A DNA stretch of 64,000 nucleotides from Botryosphaeria dothidea. Its lineage: Eukaryota; Ascomycota; Dothideomycetes; Botryosphaeriales; Botryosphaeriaceae. This document shows, piece after piece, positions 21,820 through 32,560 of the stretch. The stretch's first letter is position 1; every line of letters starts with the position of its first letter. The position numbers and the translations under genes are program-made. The notes under the pieces were generated by a model. The model ran no database searches. It saw only the letters and a program-made list of their open reading frames with translations, and was not told the DNA's origin. The stretch spans positions 62,001-126,000 of the forward strand of contig WWBZ02000012.1 in the NCBI GenBank assembly GCA_011503125.2. Reading direction: 5' to 3'.

Positions 21820-23231
21820 ATGTCATTACCCGCTGGAACGGATCTATCTCAGGTTCCTGCAATGCAGCCGCCGACAGGTGTGCAGCCGAACCTTGTTGAC
21901 CCACCAAGCTACCATGACAAGCTTCTCGTCTTGAATCTGGTCTTTACATTGTTGATGTTGGTCCTTGTGGCGGTGAGATTGGGGGTAAAAGGATTCATTT
22001 CCAAGGTCCTATGGTGGGACGATCGTGAGTAATCTAGGAACCACCTTGACAAGGAGAAAGCAAGAAGGCTGATTTATGGCGTTCAGTCGCCTGTGTTATC
22101 GCTGCAGTTCGTTTTTCCATCCTACGTTCACGTCGTATCTATTCAGGGACTGACACAGTGGTAGATGGGGTCGATCACACATGCTGTTGTCATGATGGAG
22201 CGTAAGGCCCATCATGGAGCTGTGATTCCGAACGAGAGCTAACGGACGGTTATAGAAACTAAGATTGGATACGGACGCCATATGTGGGACATTCCTGTGA
22301 CATGGTTAATAACAAAAAGAAATTTACAGGTCAGTAGCAAATCCCAGACCGCACGCAGTTGCAACGTCTGGCTGACTGCAACTGTCACGAAGCTCCTCAA
22401 CGCGGACAATCCTGTCTACCTCACCACTATTTACATGGCAAAAGTTTCAATGCTTCTACTCTACCTACGCATCTTCCCCCGAAGTACTAACATGGGTCGC
22501 TGGATCATTTACATGCTTGCATTCCTTACCGCATTCTGGCTCTCGATGTTGGGGCCCGCAATTGCAGCGCAGTACAAGTGCGTGTCGTTACAGTCTCCCT
22601 CTACCAGTTTCTGCACAGCCATCAGCAATAGCCTGATCATTCTGAATGCAGCGGTCACAGTAGCCACAGACTTTTACGTGCTCCTGTTACCTATTCCGCC
22701 ATTCTTCAAGCTTTTGCTGAAGACGCGGCAGAAACTGTTGATCCTCGTCATCTTTTTGACTGGTCTCTTGTAAGTTCCAGTCCAGCGTAGAGGTGGAACA
22801 AATTGTAGCAGAGCTGACAATGGGAACAAAGAGCATGCGCCGCGAGTACTACCCGCTTGGGTTTGTTTTTAAATTCATTTGGAAGCGAGGACATTCTGTG
22901 GGAACAAGCGAACAATTCCATGTACACGTGAGTACACTTTGTCAAAACTAACCCCCAAGGACTGACGCAAGATAGGATTGTCGAAATTAATGCGGCAATC
23001 GCGTCCGGGTGTCTGCTTAACCTGCCTGCCTTCTGCGGTTACAGCAAGGTTGCTGTACTACGGGCTTTTTACTCAGTCAAATCACTCGTGTCATCTAACA
23101 GATCACGGGAAAGCACGCAGTCTGACTCTTTGGAAAGAGGAAACGGCCTGGAGGACGTTGAGGATACTAAGAAAAATGATAGCGCTATTCATGCTGGGAC
23201 GGTGACGCGCTTCAGGGAGTGCGAGGTTTGA
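21820..23231 (+). CDS. PTH11/rhodopsin-like seven-helix membrane protein
   Basis: Seven exons: 21820-22024, 22087-22106, 22165-22201, 22256-22329, 22393-22769, 22832-22927 and 22976-23231, giving 354 residues with introns of 48-63 bp. Two exons are only 20 and 37 bp. Features of the fungal rhodopsin-like (PTH11-related) family: first helix LLVLNLVFTLLMLVLVAVRLGV, WWDD, KIGYGRHMWDIP, IYMAKVSMLLLYLRIF, the extracellular Cys pair (YKCVSLQSPS..FC), LIILNAAVTVATDFYVLLLPIP, and IVEINAAIASGCLLNLPAF in the last helix. The cytosolic tail is charged and Ser-rich. Possible sensing of a surface or metabolite signal is family inference only. It sits between two P450 genes, a frequent location for such receptors in metabolite loci. 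An exon-6 relic occurs at 13690. Confidence 0.82.
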
Positions 23232-23356
23232 GTGCGACACGATGAGGAACAGACTCGTCCATCATAGCTTTGTGCGCCATTCGCAGTCTTTCATTCGAAA
23301 GTTACAATACGCTAATTGCAAAATAAATTGGGTGTCCTGTCTTGCTTACATAATTC

Positions 23357-25093
23357 TCATGTCCTGCGTGTTATCCGGCACGGATACTGATTTGCAGTAT
23401 GTGAACCACCTCCTCCACCCTCGACTTGATACGCTGCGTCCCCATTCACCATCTTTATGCCTGATTTTGGATGAAGCCTGTACCATTCGTCGTAGGCTGG
23501 CTGCATATCGAAGTCACGCACCGTTACGGTCAAGATTACTTTCAGTTCCGCCATTGCCAGCGTCTGGCCCAAGCATGCCCGCGGGCCGATCTCAAAAGGC
23601 CGCCATGCACCGGCATGTGGGTAGAGTGGGTCTCCGTTCTGGACGAGCCAGCGTTCTGGTAGAAAGTCATCTGGCTGAGGCCAGAGGTTTGGGTCGCGAT
23701 GGAGTGCCGTATGCACAATCCAAACGCTGCACTTGTCCGTAGGATAGTGCCTGCCACTTTCCGTGGTAAGTACCATTTCTGGACTACCCATACGGATTCC
23801 AGACGCCGGAGGGAATAGGCGAAGAGTCTCCTTGATGACAGCGGTAGTAAAAGGCAACCGGTTCAGGAGACTTGGATTCGCAGAGAGGAGTGTGCTAGCG
23901 GAGGCTGTGTCACAGCCAAACACCAAATCGTGCTCTTCACGTATCTTGGATAGAGCGCCTGGGTGCTTGTAAAGAAGGTGCAAGGCATAAGTCATGGTGC
24001 TGGATGTTGTGTCATACCCGGCAACGAGAAAAAGGCGCATTTGCGCAGTTGCATACCGCAAGAAAGTCGGGTCCATATGGTAATTCGTACTTTTGTCGAC
24101 CTTTTCAAGGTATCTGTCAAGCGCCATTGAAGATATGGACTCTTGCTTGCTGCGTATGCCGCTTCTGCGCTCGTTCATTGCCTTCTGCAGCTCTTGGTGG
24201 ATTAATTTATTGATATGTTGTCCTTGGTGCCAGCATATCAGAGGTCGAACAGGATTCCAGCGCCGGAACGGATTCACTTCAGCGCCAAAAGAGGTCCATT
24301 CAACCAGAGAACGAAGCCTTCTGGGAAGCTCGCTGTCGGACACCTGATAATTAAAACTCGAGCCTCTTTGAAACGCGTTAGACCCCAAATTCGTGCTGAC
24401 AAGCGGTAAGTGAGCTTACAATAAGACTGAGCCAATCACGTCTAACGTTAATCTGAAAGTGGCTTCCTCCAATCGAATCAGGCTGCGTGACTCTGTCATT
24501 TCACAGAGAATATCGTGGAAGACCTTTGCAGCTGAAAGCATCGCAGGTACTTGTACCAGCATCTGCGCGGCGCTAAAACTTGGGCTAAAAATCGAGCGCC
24601 AGAATTTCCAATGATCATCAGGCATTGTAAAAAGATTCGGACCACCGGTCAACGAGGCCAATGCCGCTGAAACCGATGTTGGCTTTGGGGCCGTGTGGCT
24701 TTTCGTAAGCTGGGATGCGGCTTGAGGGTTGACGACAATCAAAAACGGATCGTTTATAGGCCAGAAGTCGAGATAGAACATTTTCTCTTTGTCAAAATTG
24801 CGTGCCATATCTGCCACACTGTAGTTGAAAATAGCATCAGACGGGAGCTTATCGAGAAACGGACTGGCTGCAAGCATGTGGCCCGCTATCCAACTGAATG
24901 GGGGCATTGGCTTCAGAACGACTCATCAGTGGAATATTATCAGAACGGGCTGAGTGTGCAAACGAACCATGCCTCGACGACGCAAGTCGAAGATGATCTT
25001 ACGTGACCGGTATGCCCTTATAAAAATGTATAGCATAGAAGTCACAAAGCCGAGCAGTAGCGAGATACCCAGGTTGGGTAGTATAGCAGTCAT
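23357..25093 (-). CDS. Cytochrome P450 with AGxDTT I-helix
   Basis: Exons 25093-24968, 24910-24420 and 24365-23357 give 541 residues; introns of 57 bp (GTTCGT donor) and 54 bp (GTAAGC donor, CTAAC branch). Membrane anchor MTAILPNLGISLLLGFVTSMLYIF. The order of motifs is complete: MPPFSWIAGHMLA, HWKFWRSIFSPSFSAAQ (C-helix WxxxR), FLVAGYDTTSSTMTYALHLL (I-helix with acid-Thr pair), ETLRLFPPA (ExxR), FLPERWL, and FEIGPRACLGQTLAMAE (haem loop, axial Cys). A Gly run (VEGGGGGS) marks a C-terminal extension beyond the usual end. It converges on the rhodopsin-like gene with 125 bp between stops. Likely a functional oxidase of the P450-rich locus; substrate unknown. Confidence 0.88.
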
Positions 25094-25820
25094 GTTGAAT
25101 CGGTGAAGGATAGGACTTAAGCTGAAGTAGAAGATGCCAGTGTAATGGGAGAAAGTAGAAGTTTACTCCAGCAAGAGAGAGCTGAACTGATAATGCCTAA
25201 TTACCGTAATGTTTTCAATGATATGTTATTGCTACCAATCGAGACATCTCCTCCGCAATTCACGTGCGTTCGTGGCACAGTCGGATGAGGCGATGTGGGT
25301 CCAGCACAACTCATGGTCAACGCTTTCCCAGAAACATCATGCTGTTGCAGACCCCTGTCTCAATCGCAATACGGTCAAGGGTAGAATTTGCACACAGACA
25401 CCGGCAGGGATCCCGCATATGCGCTGCAACCGGGATGCTGAGCAGTAACTATGGGGCTTGAAGTTACTGGGACTCCATAAATGTTTTAATCCACGAATAA
25501 GCGTTCGTTCTTTCATCAACGGAGAGAGCCCCGGACGCAAATGTCGGCTTATCTCCAAAGCGGTTAAGATTATACGCATTGATGGCCCACTCCTTCATTC
25601 GCTAGCCCGAGGAGGCCTCAAAGATATGGTCAAACAGGTGATGTCAAACGTTACAAGTTATCCAACCACACTACTGAATGGCCCCAATACTGTGTGCCTT
25701 GCCAGTATGGCCGAATCTTGAGTGGAAACACAGCGGCGTCTTACCCTACATTGCTAAAGCAAAACTATACCTGCTATTGACAGACCCAGTATGGCGAAAA
25801 CATCCAGATGCCATTTGTAC
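25094..25820. promoter_or_regulatory. Intergenic (P450 promoter, dehydrogenase 3' flank)
   Basis: 727 bp, no gene seen. Upstream of 25093 lies the P450 promoter. Overlapping short frames on both strands (25209-25579) carry no motif. Confidence 0.35.
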
Positions 25821-26912
25821 TCATTCAACTTTCTTATCCTGCTTCATGTACCAATCTACGCTTTCCTGAATTCCATCCTTCAATGAGACAACGGGCCGAT
25901 AGCCCAGTACCTTGATTGCCTTTTCGATATTGAGCGTGCGCGTTATGTACGCAAAGACCACGCCCTCGCGGACCATGTTGGACTGCTTGCGACCGAGGGA
26001 AAAGAGCCATACGCCCCATTCGGAAAAGAAGCAGACAATGAGCGCGACGATTCGAGGGACTTTAACAAGGTCTTCTTCCTTGACTGGCCTGCCAATAGCG
26101 GCGGACACAGCGAGAGTGAAGTCCCAGAAAGTCATGCGCTCGTTGTTGGTGATGTTGAAAGCCTCACCCTCTACTCGTTGGTTGGCTGGCAGAGGCGTTG
26201 TTTCGGAGGCAACCAGAAGGCGCTCAGCAGCAATGATGCACGCATGCACCAGATTGCCAACATAAATGAAATCCCAAAGATTGTTCTCCCCCATCTGGTA
26301 GCGGGCTTTGCCGGCCTTGCAGACCTCCACAATTCTGCTCAAGAAACCTGGATTGCCGGGCCCGAAGGTGGTGCAGGGCCTGAGGGAGACGGTCAACAAT
26401 CCATCCTTGCGATTGGCAGCGAGTACATCCTCCTCTGCAATGGCTTTGGTGAGGGTGTAGACACTTTTCTGCTGCGGCGGTTTGAGAATGGGCATAGTCT
26501 CGTCCGCTTCAATCAAATCCGACACATTGTCATGCACGACGGCGGAAGATGACGTGAAGACGAATGCTTTGACGCCGACCAGGCGTGCGGACTCCAAAAG
26601 ATGACGTGTCCCATTGACATTTACTCTCCAAAAGCGGTCATCGTTAAGAACAATGCTCGGAGGGCACGCGAGGTGGAAGACAACGCGAGGCGGTGGCTGG
26701 AGCTGGCCGAAGATCGCTCGCACGCGTGCCCCATCGGAGAGGTCGCACTGATGGTAGGAGACGGAGGGAAACGTATTTACCGAGACATCCACATCTAGCA
26801 CAGAGATGGTGCATGTTGGCTCGAATTCGAGGATGCGGGAAATGAGATGGTGGCCGTAGAAGCCGCAGCCACCAGTGACAAGGACCGAGCCGAAGCTCTT
26901 GTTGGATTGCAT
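25821..26912 (-). CDS. 3-beta-hydroxysteroid dehydrogenase / sterol-4-carboxylate 3-dehydrogenase-like SDR
   Basis: Extended short-chain dehydrogenase of the 3-beta-HSD/ERG26 type, 363 residues, single exon. Rossmann dinucleotide motif TGGCGFYGHHL at residues 13-23, the acidic residue after strand 2 (VLDVDV, NAD preference), and the catalytic Y152-x3-K156 (VYTLTK) with an upstream Ser-rich strand FTSSSAVV. LRPCTTFGPGNPGF and NLWDFIYVGNLVHA are typical of the family. A hydrophobic segment near residues 290-310 (VALIVCFFSEWGVWLFSL) would anchor it to the ER, as in ERG26-like enzymes. The start at 26912 (MQSNKS) is preferred over an open extension to 27038 because the Rossmann strand begins 9 residues later. 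A cluster-specific paralogue rather than the housekeeping sterol enzyme is inferred from the P450 neighbours. Confidence 0.87.
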   Translation of the reverse strand: MQSNKSFGSVLVTGGCGFYGHHLISRILEFEPTCTISVLDVDVSVNTFPSVSYHQCDLSDGARVRAIFGQLQPPPRVVFHLACPPSIVLNDDRFWRVNVNGTRHLLESARLVGVKAFVFTSSSAVVHDNVSDLIEADETMPILKPPQQKSVYTLTKAIAEEDVLAANRKDGLLTVSLRPCTTFGPGNPGFLSRIVEVCKAGKARYQMGENNLWDFIYVGNLVHACIIAAERLLVASETTPLPANQRVEGEAFNITNNERMTFWDFTLAVSAAIGRPVKEEDLVKVPRIVALIVCFFSEWGVWLFSLGRKQSNMVREGVVFAYITRTLNIEKAIKVLGYRPVVSLKDGIQESVDWYMKQDKKVE

Positions 26913-28639
26913 TGAAGCCAAGGGAGTGTACGACAAGAGACCGGCAGATGAGGTCAGAGGTAGAGGGTGGTCAGAGGCGAGAGGCGTAGGAAAGACTAAG
27001 AGCTTGCAAATAACGCGTTCGTCTGCTGTGCCGCACACTGCTGCCTTATCTCCTCCTCACTAGTTCCAGCCTGCGTATTCTGTGCCACCGAAGCGCTGCA
27101 TGGATGTCTATCATGGAGAGGCTAACTAGTCATGTGTAAACCAGCGGGTATCGCTCCGGCTCGAACCGAATTTGATCGGCGTGTGATTGAGGCTGTGGCT
27201 CCCGGTCCTGCAGATGGGCCCCAGGGTCTTGCAGCCGACGGCGGGAGTGGAGCGATTTTTCTGTGCCACAATTCCAGTTTGGCCTATCACATCACACAGC
27301 ACCCTGTCTGCAGGGACTCGTAAGCTTCGTGCTACGCGCCAGCTGCAACACATCTTTTCACTTCGGCACAAACGACCCGGCGCGATTGCGTTTGCCTGCT
27401 CCCGACTAACGCTCACCTCTTTCCTGTCGGTTCCACTCAGGTAGGCAACGTGACATTCGTCGCCTTCGTCACCGCGCTAAGAGGACTGGCCGCAAGGCAG
27501 CAGCCTGGACGCACCCGATATCCATGATGAGCTCAGCAACATCTTCGGTGGCTGGGGTCTTGCGGCGCAGCCCGTCGTCTGCCTACTTCTCGAGAAGCTT
27601 GGGACTGCATGGGCTATCTTCGCCAACTGTGGCCACCCCACACCCACATTCATCCCCAGCCGTGTCTGCCGCTGGTGATTATGCCTGTGGCACGTCTCCT
27701 CACTGCGGCACGGGTGCAGATATTGGTGTCAGGGGTACACTGTCGCTGCCTGCATTGCTCGAGGCGACTGGGTAGGCTGCGAACGGCACTTGTTGCCGCT
27801 GGTTTATGTGCTTGAAGCTACATTCACAGCTCATGCCGCAATGCACCGCGAGAGCGTTCACTGGCATGGAGAGCACTCAAGTCGTGGTGTATTCTGATAT
27901 ACATGTACTATTTCTTAACCAAGTCACCATTGGAGAGAAATTCCGCGTACCGTGAAAAGGATACAGAAGAATAGAAAGAAATACTATATGTTTAGTGTTT
28001 CAAGTCTATCATTGTAGTCACAGGACTTCATGGATGCTTTTACTTTAAATAACCAGATAACACTTAGCGAAGATACAGTGCAGCGGTTTCTGTATTCCGC
28101 ACAGCGTATGCCCTTTGTACGCCGTATAGCGCACTACCTACTCCAGCTTCGCTCAATTAATCATCTCTCCACAGCCAACATCTGAAACAAAGCTAGGGCG
28201 TTTCCCCTGCCCAGTCCGCTCTAGAGAGCAGCCTTTTACCGCCCAGGCCATGTGCCAAGCAAACTACGTACCTTGGCATTCCGCCCCCCGGGTGAAAGCA
28301 ACCAATGCTTCGCGTTTTCAACCGTTCCAAAGCGGAAAAGTTGAAGATCACTATAGAAGCCTCATCTGAAATTTAGGTTTGGAAACAAAGCAATCAAAAC
28401 GAAGCGTTCAACTTCATAGCTCAATAAAGGTACAAGAAACAAGTGGAAAAAACTTTTACGCAGTATGCCAGGCGAGATCCTTTAGGAGCGGAGATGAAAT
28501 GAATGGAATGCCATCTGCCAGTTCTATCGACCGCAGCGTTCACTTCTCAGTCTCCATTCATTCCTTTCCGGCTAGTCCGTGACCTTAATCTCTTCGATTC
28601 TACTTCTCCAACACTTGCTGACCCCACGAACACACTGTC
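26913..28639. other. Long intergenic region, possible decayed gene at 27.1-27.9 kb
   Basis: 1.7 kb without a confident gene. Between about 27120 and 27880 GC content is gene-like and there are partly open frames (27187-27444, 27524-27775, 27609-27815 plus; 27126-27416 minus), including a hydrophobic stretch (IFGGWGLAAQPVVCLLLEKLG in one frame), but no continuous frame or motif. From 27900 to 28640 it is AT-richer and featureless apart from the LPMO upstream region. Confidence 0.35.
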
Positions 28640-28792
28640 ATCATGTTGGAAATTGAGTTGATTTGATTATTATCTGGATTGATGGCATGTCTTATGAGAG
28701 GGGTATGAGAGGGTACCTGCTATATAGACTATTTGACGCTAAACCTAATTCGGAGCATTCTGAGACGATATTTCCAACACATCATCAGCAAA
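28640..28792 (+). promoter_or_regulatory. Core promoter/5' leader of the AA9 LPMO
   Basis: Contains a TATA-like tatatag at about 28722, ~70 bp before the ATG at 28793. The segment 28640-28778 recurs inverted at 5451-5590 with ~96% identity, including the TATA-like box. Confidence 0.6.
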
Positions 28793-29843
28793 ATGAAGTT
28801 CTCTTGCATCGCCATCGCAGCCATTACACCTCTGGCCTCCGCCCACTACTTCTTTGATGTTCTTGTTGTTGATGGCCAGGAGACGCAGAGCATGCAATAT
28901 GTCCGCTCCAACACGTGCGAGGCGAAGTACAACCCGACCAAGTGGAAGAACACTCGCGACGACATGACCCCGGACTTGGACGACTTTCGTTGCAACAAAG
29001 GCGCATTCACTTTTGCAGGCTCTACCGGAATCGCCGAGGTCAAGGCTGGCTCAAAATTTGCCATGAAGTTGGCCGTCGGTGCCACCATGCAGCATCCTGG
29101 CCCTGCGCTCGTCTACATGTCCAAGGCTCCGTCCTCTGCCAGCGACTACGAAGGTGATGGTGAATGGTTCAAGATCTACGAGGAGAGTGTCTGTAACCAG
29201 AGTGGTGACTTTACCAAGGATGCCTGGTGCACCTGGGACAAGGATCGTATTGAGTTTGCTCTTCCTGCTGATCTTCCCGATGGCGAATATCTTATTCGTC
29301 CTGAACACATTGGTACGTATCCACATTTAATTCTGCGTTGACAGATATCGGCGGCTAACTCTTACAATAGGAGTCCATGGAGCTCATGCGGGCGAAGCCG
29401 AATTCTACTATGGGTAAGATCCCCTCGTTCACCACACCCCCGCTGAGATCCACAACAATCTGACTCCGACTAGATGTGCCCAAGTGAAAGTCACTGGAGG
29501 CGGCAACGGTGTCCCTGGTCCTACTGTCAAGTTTCCGGGCGCCTACAAAAGCACGGATGAGTCGTTCAACTTCAGCATCTGGGGCGGCTACAAGGAATAC
29601 CCGATGCCCGGCCCTGCTGTCTGGACCGGCGGCAGCATTGGAAGCAGAATCACTGAAAGCAACACGACTGGAAGCAGCAGCAGCAGCAGCAGCAACTTCA
29701 ATACCACCATTGACAGCGTCAACATCACTAACACCTCCACCACTGGATCAAACTCTGGACAATTCACCGGCATTTGTACCGCTTCCAGACTCCCACGCGT
29801 TAGTCGCATTTTCAAGGAATCCATTAGGGAGGGTCAACTTTGA
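28793..29843 (+). CDS. AA9 lytic polysaccharide monooxygenase, secreted
   Basis: Copper-dependent oxidative cleavage of cellulose or hemicellulose. Exons 28793-29312, 29371-29413 and 29474-29843 (310 residues; introns of 58 and 60 bp). Signal peptide MKFSCIAIAAITPLASA, then His18 becomes the N-terminal copper ligand (HYFFDVLVV). The second histidine-brace residue is His101 in GATMQHPGP; the axial Tyr lies in AEFYYGCAQV (Y186 with C189), with the usual second-sphere HGAH upstream. In most AA9 enzymes the residue two before this Tyr is Gln; here it reads Glu184. The tail is a Ser/Asn/Thr-rich linker (S7 run) with N-glycosylation sites. The last ~30 residues (FTGICTASRLPRVSRIFKES...) look out of place, while the +1 frame continues with SPAFVPLPDSHALVAF and a basic end; a frameshift near 29765 in the tail is possible. 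The catalytic domain is intact. Confidence 0.9.
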
Positions 29844-30535
29844 GTGCACCCATAAGATCATGCATCACCGTCACCCAGTGCCGGTAAACCGTAACTGGAA
29901 ACCTGCTTTTCGCAAACTGCTAGCATTGGTCGCGGCAGCTAGGTAAGGACTTATGGCGGGGTTATGAAAACCATTGAAGTCTAGGTTGCGTCTACCTTTC
30001 TTCTCACTTTCTTATCCATATTTTTCCACTTTCTTTCGACTAGCCTTTTTCTGTTTAAATGAGCGTACGGCTGCTATGACTGTACAAGTTCTCAATACTT
30101 CTACTACAATGCAAGCCTATTTCTGGCTTACCTTTTAATTTTGGGCTATTTGTCACTAAACGGCGACATTTCCTGTTATTTGATGGGTGTCCAATCTAAG
30201 GTGATCACGGTGACTCGGAAACGGTGCCGGTCCGCCGCCGAGACGGAGTTATTCTCGCGCAAGATCAGAGAACAGCGGTAACACTAAAAGTAGCACCAGG
30301 GGGATCATACAATGGTAAAGAATCATGAATCATCGGACGATGCTTACTGTCATTATGGTAACGATGATGATAGCCCGAGTAGGGGTTCTTCGCACCTGCA
30401 GGAGACCGTAGAGAAGGATTTGCTAATATATTAGCACATCACTACAACAACTTCATCTCTCAAAATTGAAGCCTGGATTGCTCTGCATGTAGGAACTGTA
30501 CCAACCAAAGGTAAAATAGAAGAAGAAAAGGTCTA
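29844..30535. other. Convergent intergenic region
   Basis: About 690 bp between the convergent LPMO and AflR-type regulator. If the alternative LPMO tail frame is used it would extend to 29946. No other gene is visible. Confidence 0.4.
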
Positions 30536-31660
30536 TCAGCTCGCCTCTGCCAACTGGTCTATCAAATTTTGCGTCCCGACCCGGAGAAACGTCTGCATTG
30601 AGAGGCAATGCCTTTTCTTGAGGCCCTCGCTTGAAGTGGGGTCCTTGCATGACCGTTGTTCCAGCTTGTCCAGAAGTGGAATTATTTTCTGCACCTCGAG
30701 GAAGATCAGCCGGCGTTTGAGAGCATCGCAATCCTCTTGATCGATGGCGAAAGATCCAAGCCATATGTTGGGTTCCCCGGGCCTGAGAAAACTTTGGAAA
30801 GAAGTGGTCCCGCCGACGGCTGCAGAGGGGATGAATCCCATGAACCAGGCGTCAGCGTAACTAGCAACTACTCTTTGGAGTAAAAGGTAGCTGAAGGGAA
30901 GCCAGGAGGTATCGTGAGGTGCCTTGCATATAAGCGCATTGCTCAAGGACTGAAGAGCACTTTTGTTCTGCTGCAACAGCTCGTCGATAGTCTTCTCACA
31001 AATGAAACCCCGCTGTTGCGGATTTTCCATCATCCTGGTGATCTCAGGTAGACAATCGCAGCCTGCAACTAAGTGCTCTTCAGGGTCTTCGATTGGTGAG
31101 AATATGCGTTCTGGGTACGCTTCAATCACATGTTGTGCCGGACTTGTCTTATTTTGCGGGGTGTACAGCGTGTGGCCGTCAGACCATTCGATGCTCTCGA
31201 GTTCGAATGGGGCAGGTTCCAGGTCCAGAAGCATCTGGTCCAAGCCCATGACGTTGTCAGTGGTCTCAGTAATCTCGGAGGAGGTGCTTTCATTCCGTGG
31301 TGGCGCATCACTGCTGCTGTACGACGGCGACGAAGTCTTGAACTCTCGTGGAGTCGGGTAGTCGGTCATTGGGGATTTCCTTCGTTTGTTCCTGGAGCCG
31401 GAAGTCCTCCCAAGTGGCATTGATGGGCTGCGGATACAGCTTGCTCTGCGCTTCTTGCAACGAATGCATACTGTGAGATCTTCGAAGATGCACTTCAATT
31501 TCGCCTGATGGCAGCGGTCGCAGGAAGCTCGCAGCTTTGACTTGCCGGGTGTCTTTGGAGCGGCCGTAGTACTGGACATGTCGATGGAATAAGGAATCTC
31601 AGTTGCGTTTTTTGTGGCATCAGAAGAATAGCTTTTGGGCGTGTAGATGATTGTTTCCAT
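30536..31660 (-). CDS. AflR-type Zn2Cys6 transcription factor
   Basis: Single-exon, 374 residues. Zinc cluster at about residues 47-73: CDRCHQAKLKC, then CIRCKKRRASC, spacing C-x2-C-x6-C-x7-C-x2-C-x6-C, followed by a basic linker (MPLGRTSGSRNKRRKSP) comparable to the MGRNPR-type linker of AflR relatives. The C-terminal part matches the AflR-like domain layout: LQRVVASYADAWFMGF, then LGSFAIDQEDCDALKRRLIFLEVQKIIPLLDKLEQR. AflR-type proteins usually act as pathway-specific activators of metabolite clusters (family knowledge). Start uncertain: Met at 31660 or the in-frame Met at 31579 (MSSTTAAPK), which lies nearer the cluster. Its targets could be the P450-rich locus to the left, but no shared binding sites were demonstrated. 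Confidence 0.85.
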   Translation of the reverse strand: METIIYTPKSYSSDATKNATEIPYSIDMSSTTAAPKTPGKSKLRASCDRCHQAKLKCIFEDLTVCIRCKKRRASCIRSPSMPLGRTSGSRNKRRKSPMTDYPTPREFKTSSPSYSSSDAPPRNESTSSEITETTDNVMGLDQMLLDLEPAPFELESIEWSDGHTLYTPQNKTSPAQHVIEAYPERIFSPIEDPEEHLVAGCDCLPEITRMMENPQQRGFICEKTIDELLQQNKSALQSLSNALICKAPHDTSWLPFSYLLLQRVVASYADAWFMGFIPSAAVGGTTSFQSFLRPGEPNIWLGSFAIDQEDCDALKRRLIFLEVQKIIPLLDKLEQRSCKDPTSSEGLKKRHCLSMQTFLRVGTQNLIDQLAEAS

Positions 31661-32560
31661 TGAGATTTGTGCAAAGACGAATCCCTCACTCGCGGAGCTA
31701 TATACGCTTTACTTTAGTAAGCTGACGAAGCTCGCTTCTCAGCAACGTATGTACAAAAGAAGTTATAAGAGATGCATGTCTTCGCTTCCTTTCAGGCATC
31801 ACTTAGACCCCGGCAGTCGTGCAGCGTTCCTTTGGGGGCCAATGCGACACGCGTTCCTATCTCAAACTCGGCTTCGATGCCGACTGGCTGCATTTTCCGT
31901 GCGTCGTACTGATGCCTGTTCAACGATTCGAAAAAAAAAGAAAATCGGGTCTCCTTTTGCCTTAATTGTTCGAAAAGCCGGCGCTGTGAGATGAATAATC
32001 GAGGTCTTCTGGGAATTTCGATAAGCACGCAGCTGGTTCAGGCGTTCATGTTCTGGTGTTCAGCTGCCAAGGGCATGCATCTGTCGTACCCACCGCCGCA
32101 TCCTGTAGGACCTCAAGGCAAGCTGAAAATGAATCTCGCCTGCTCCGATCCTTGGGCAAAACTGACTATTCCTTTCGCAGTCATTGAACCCAGGCTCCAG
32201 CGACGCAAACTTTGCTATACCACACTCAAGTTGTTCGTTAAACGACGCCCAAGAGCATTTCATTTCAGGGTAACAGTAAGGCCATCCTGTGTGGCGATAA
32301 TCAACTCGGCGCTACAAATTGTATGGCTCGAGGATCACAGTTTTACTGAGGCCCACCAAGGCCTGAACGCTCCGCCGAAGAAATCAGTATCAGCTTGGTC
32401 AGATCGGTGTACCAAATATCAAAGCGGGAATCTTGGGAAGGATGCTCGTTGAACCACATGCTAAAATGCTTCAAAGAGTTGGCACGTAAGGACAGGTTTC
32501 AATTCTCATACATCTCGTTCGTTTTCTTTTGCTTGGTTTTTGCGCGCATCCCAGCGAATC
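31661..32560. promoter_or_regulatory. Intergenic, promoter of the AflR-type regulator
   Basis: 900 bp between the regulator start and the peptidase 3' end, both on the minus strand. Unconnected short frames (31647-31994, 31991-32452) have no motif. Contains an A9 run near 31931. No gene. Confidence 0.4.
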
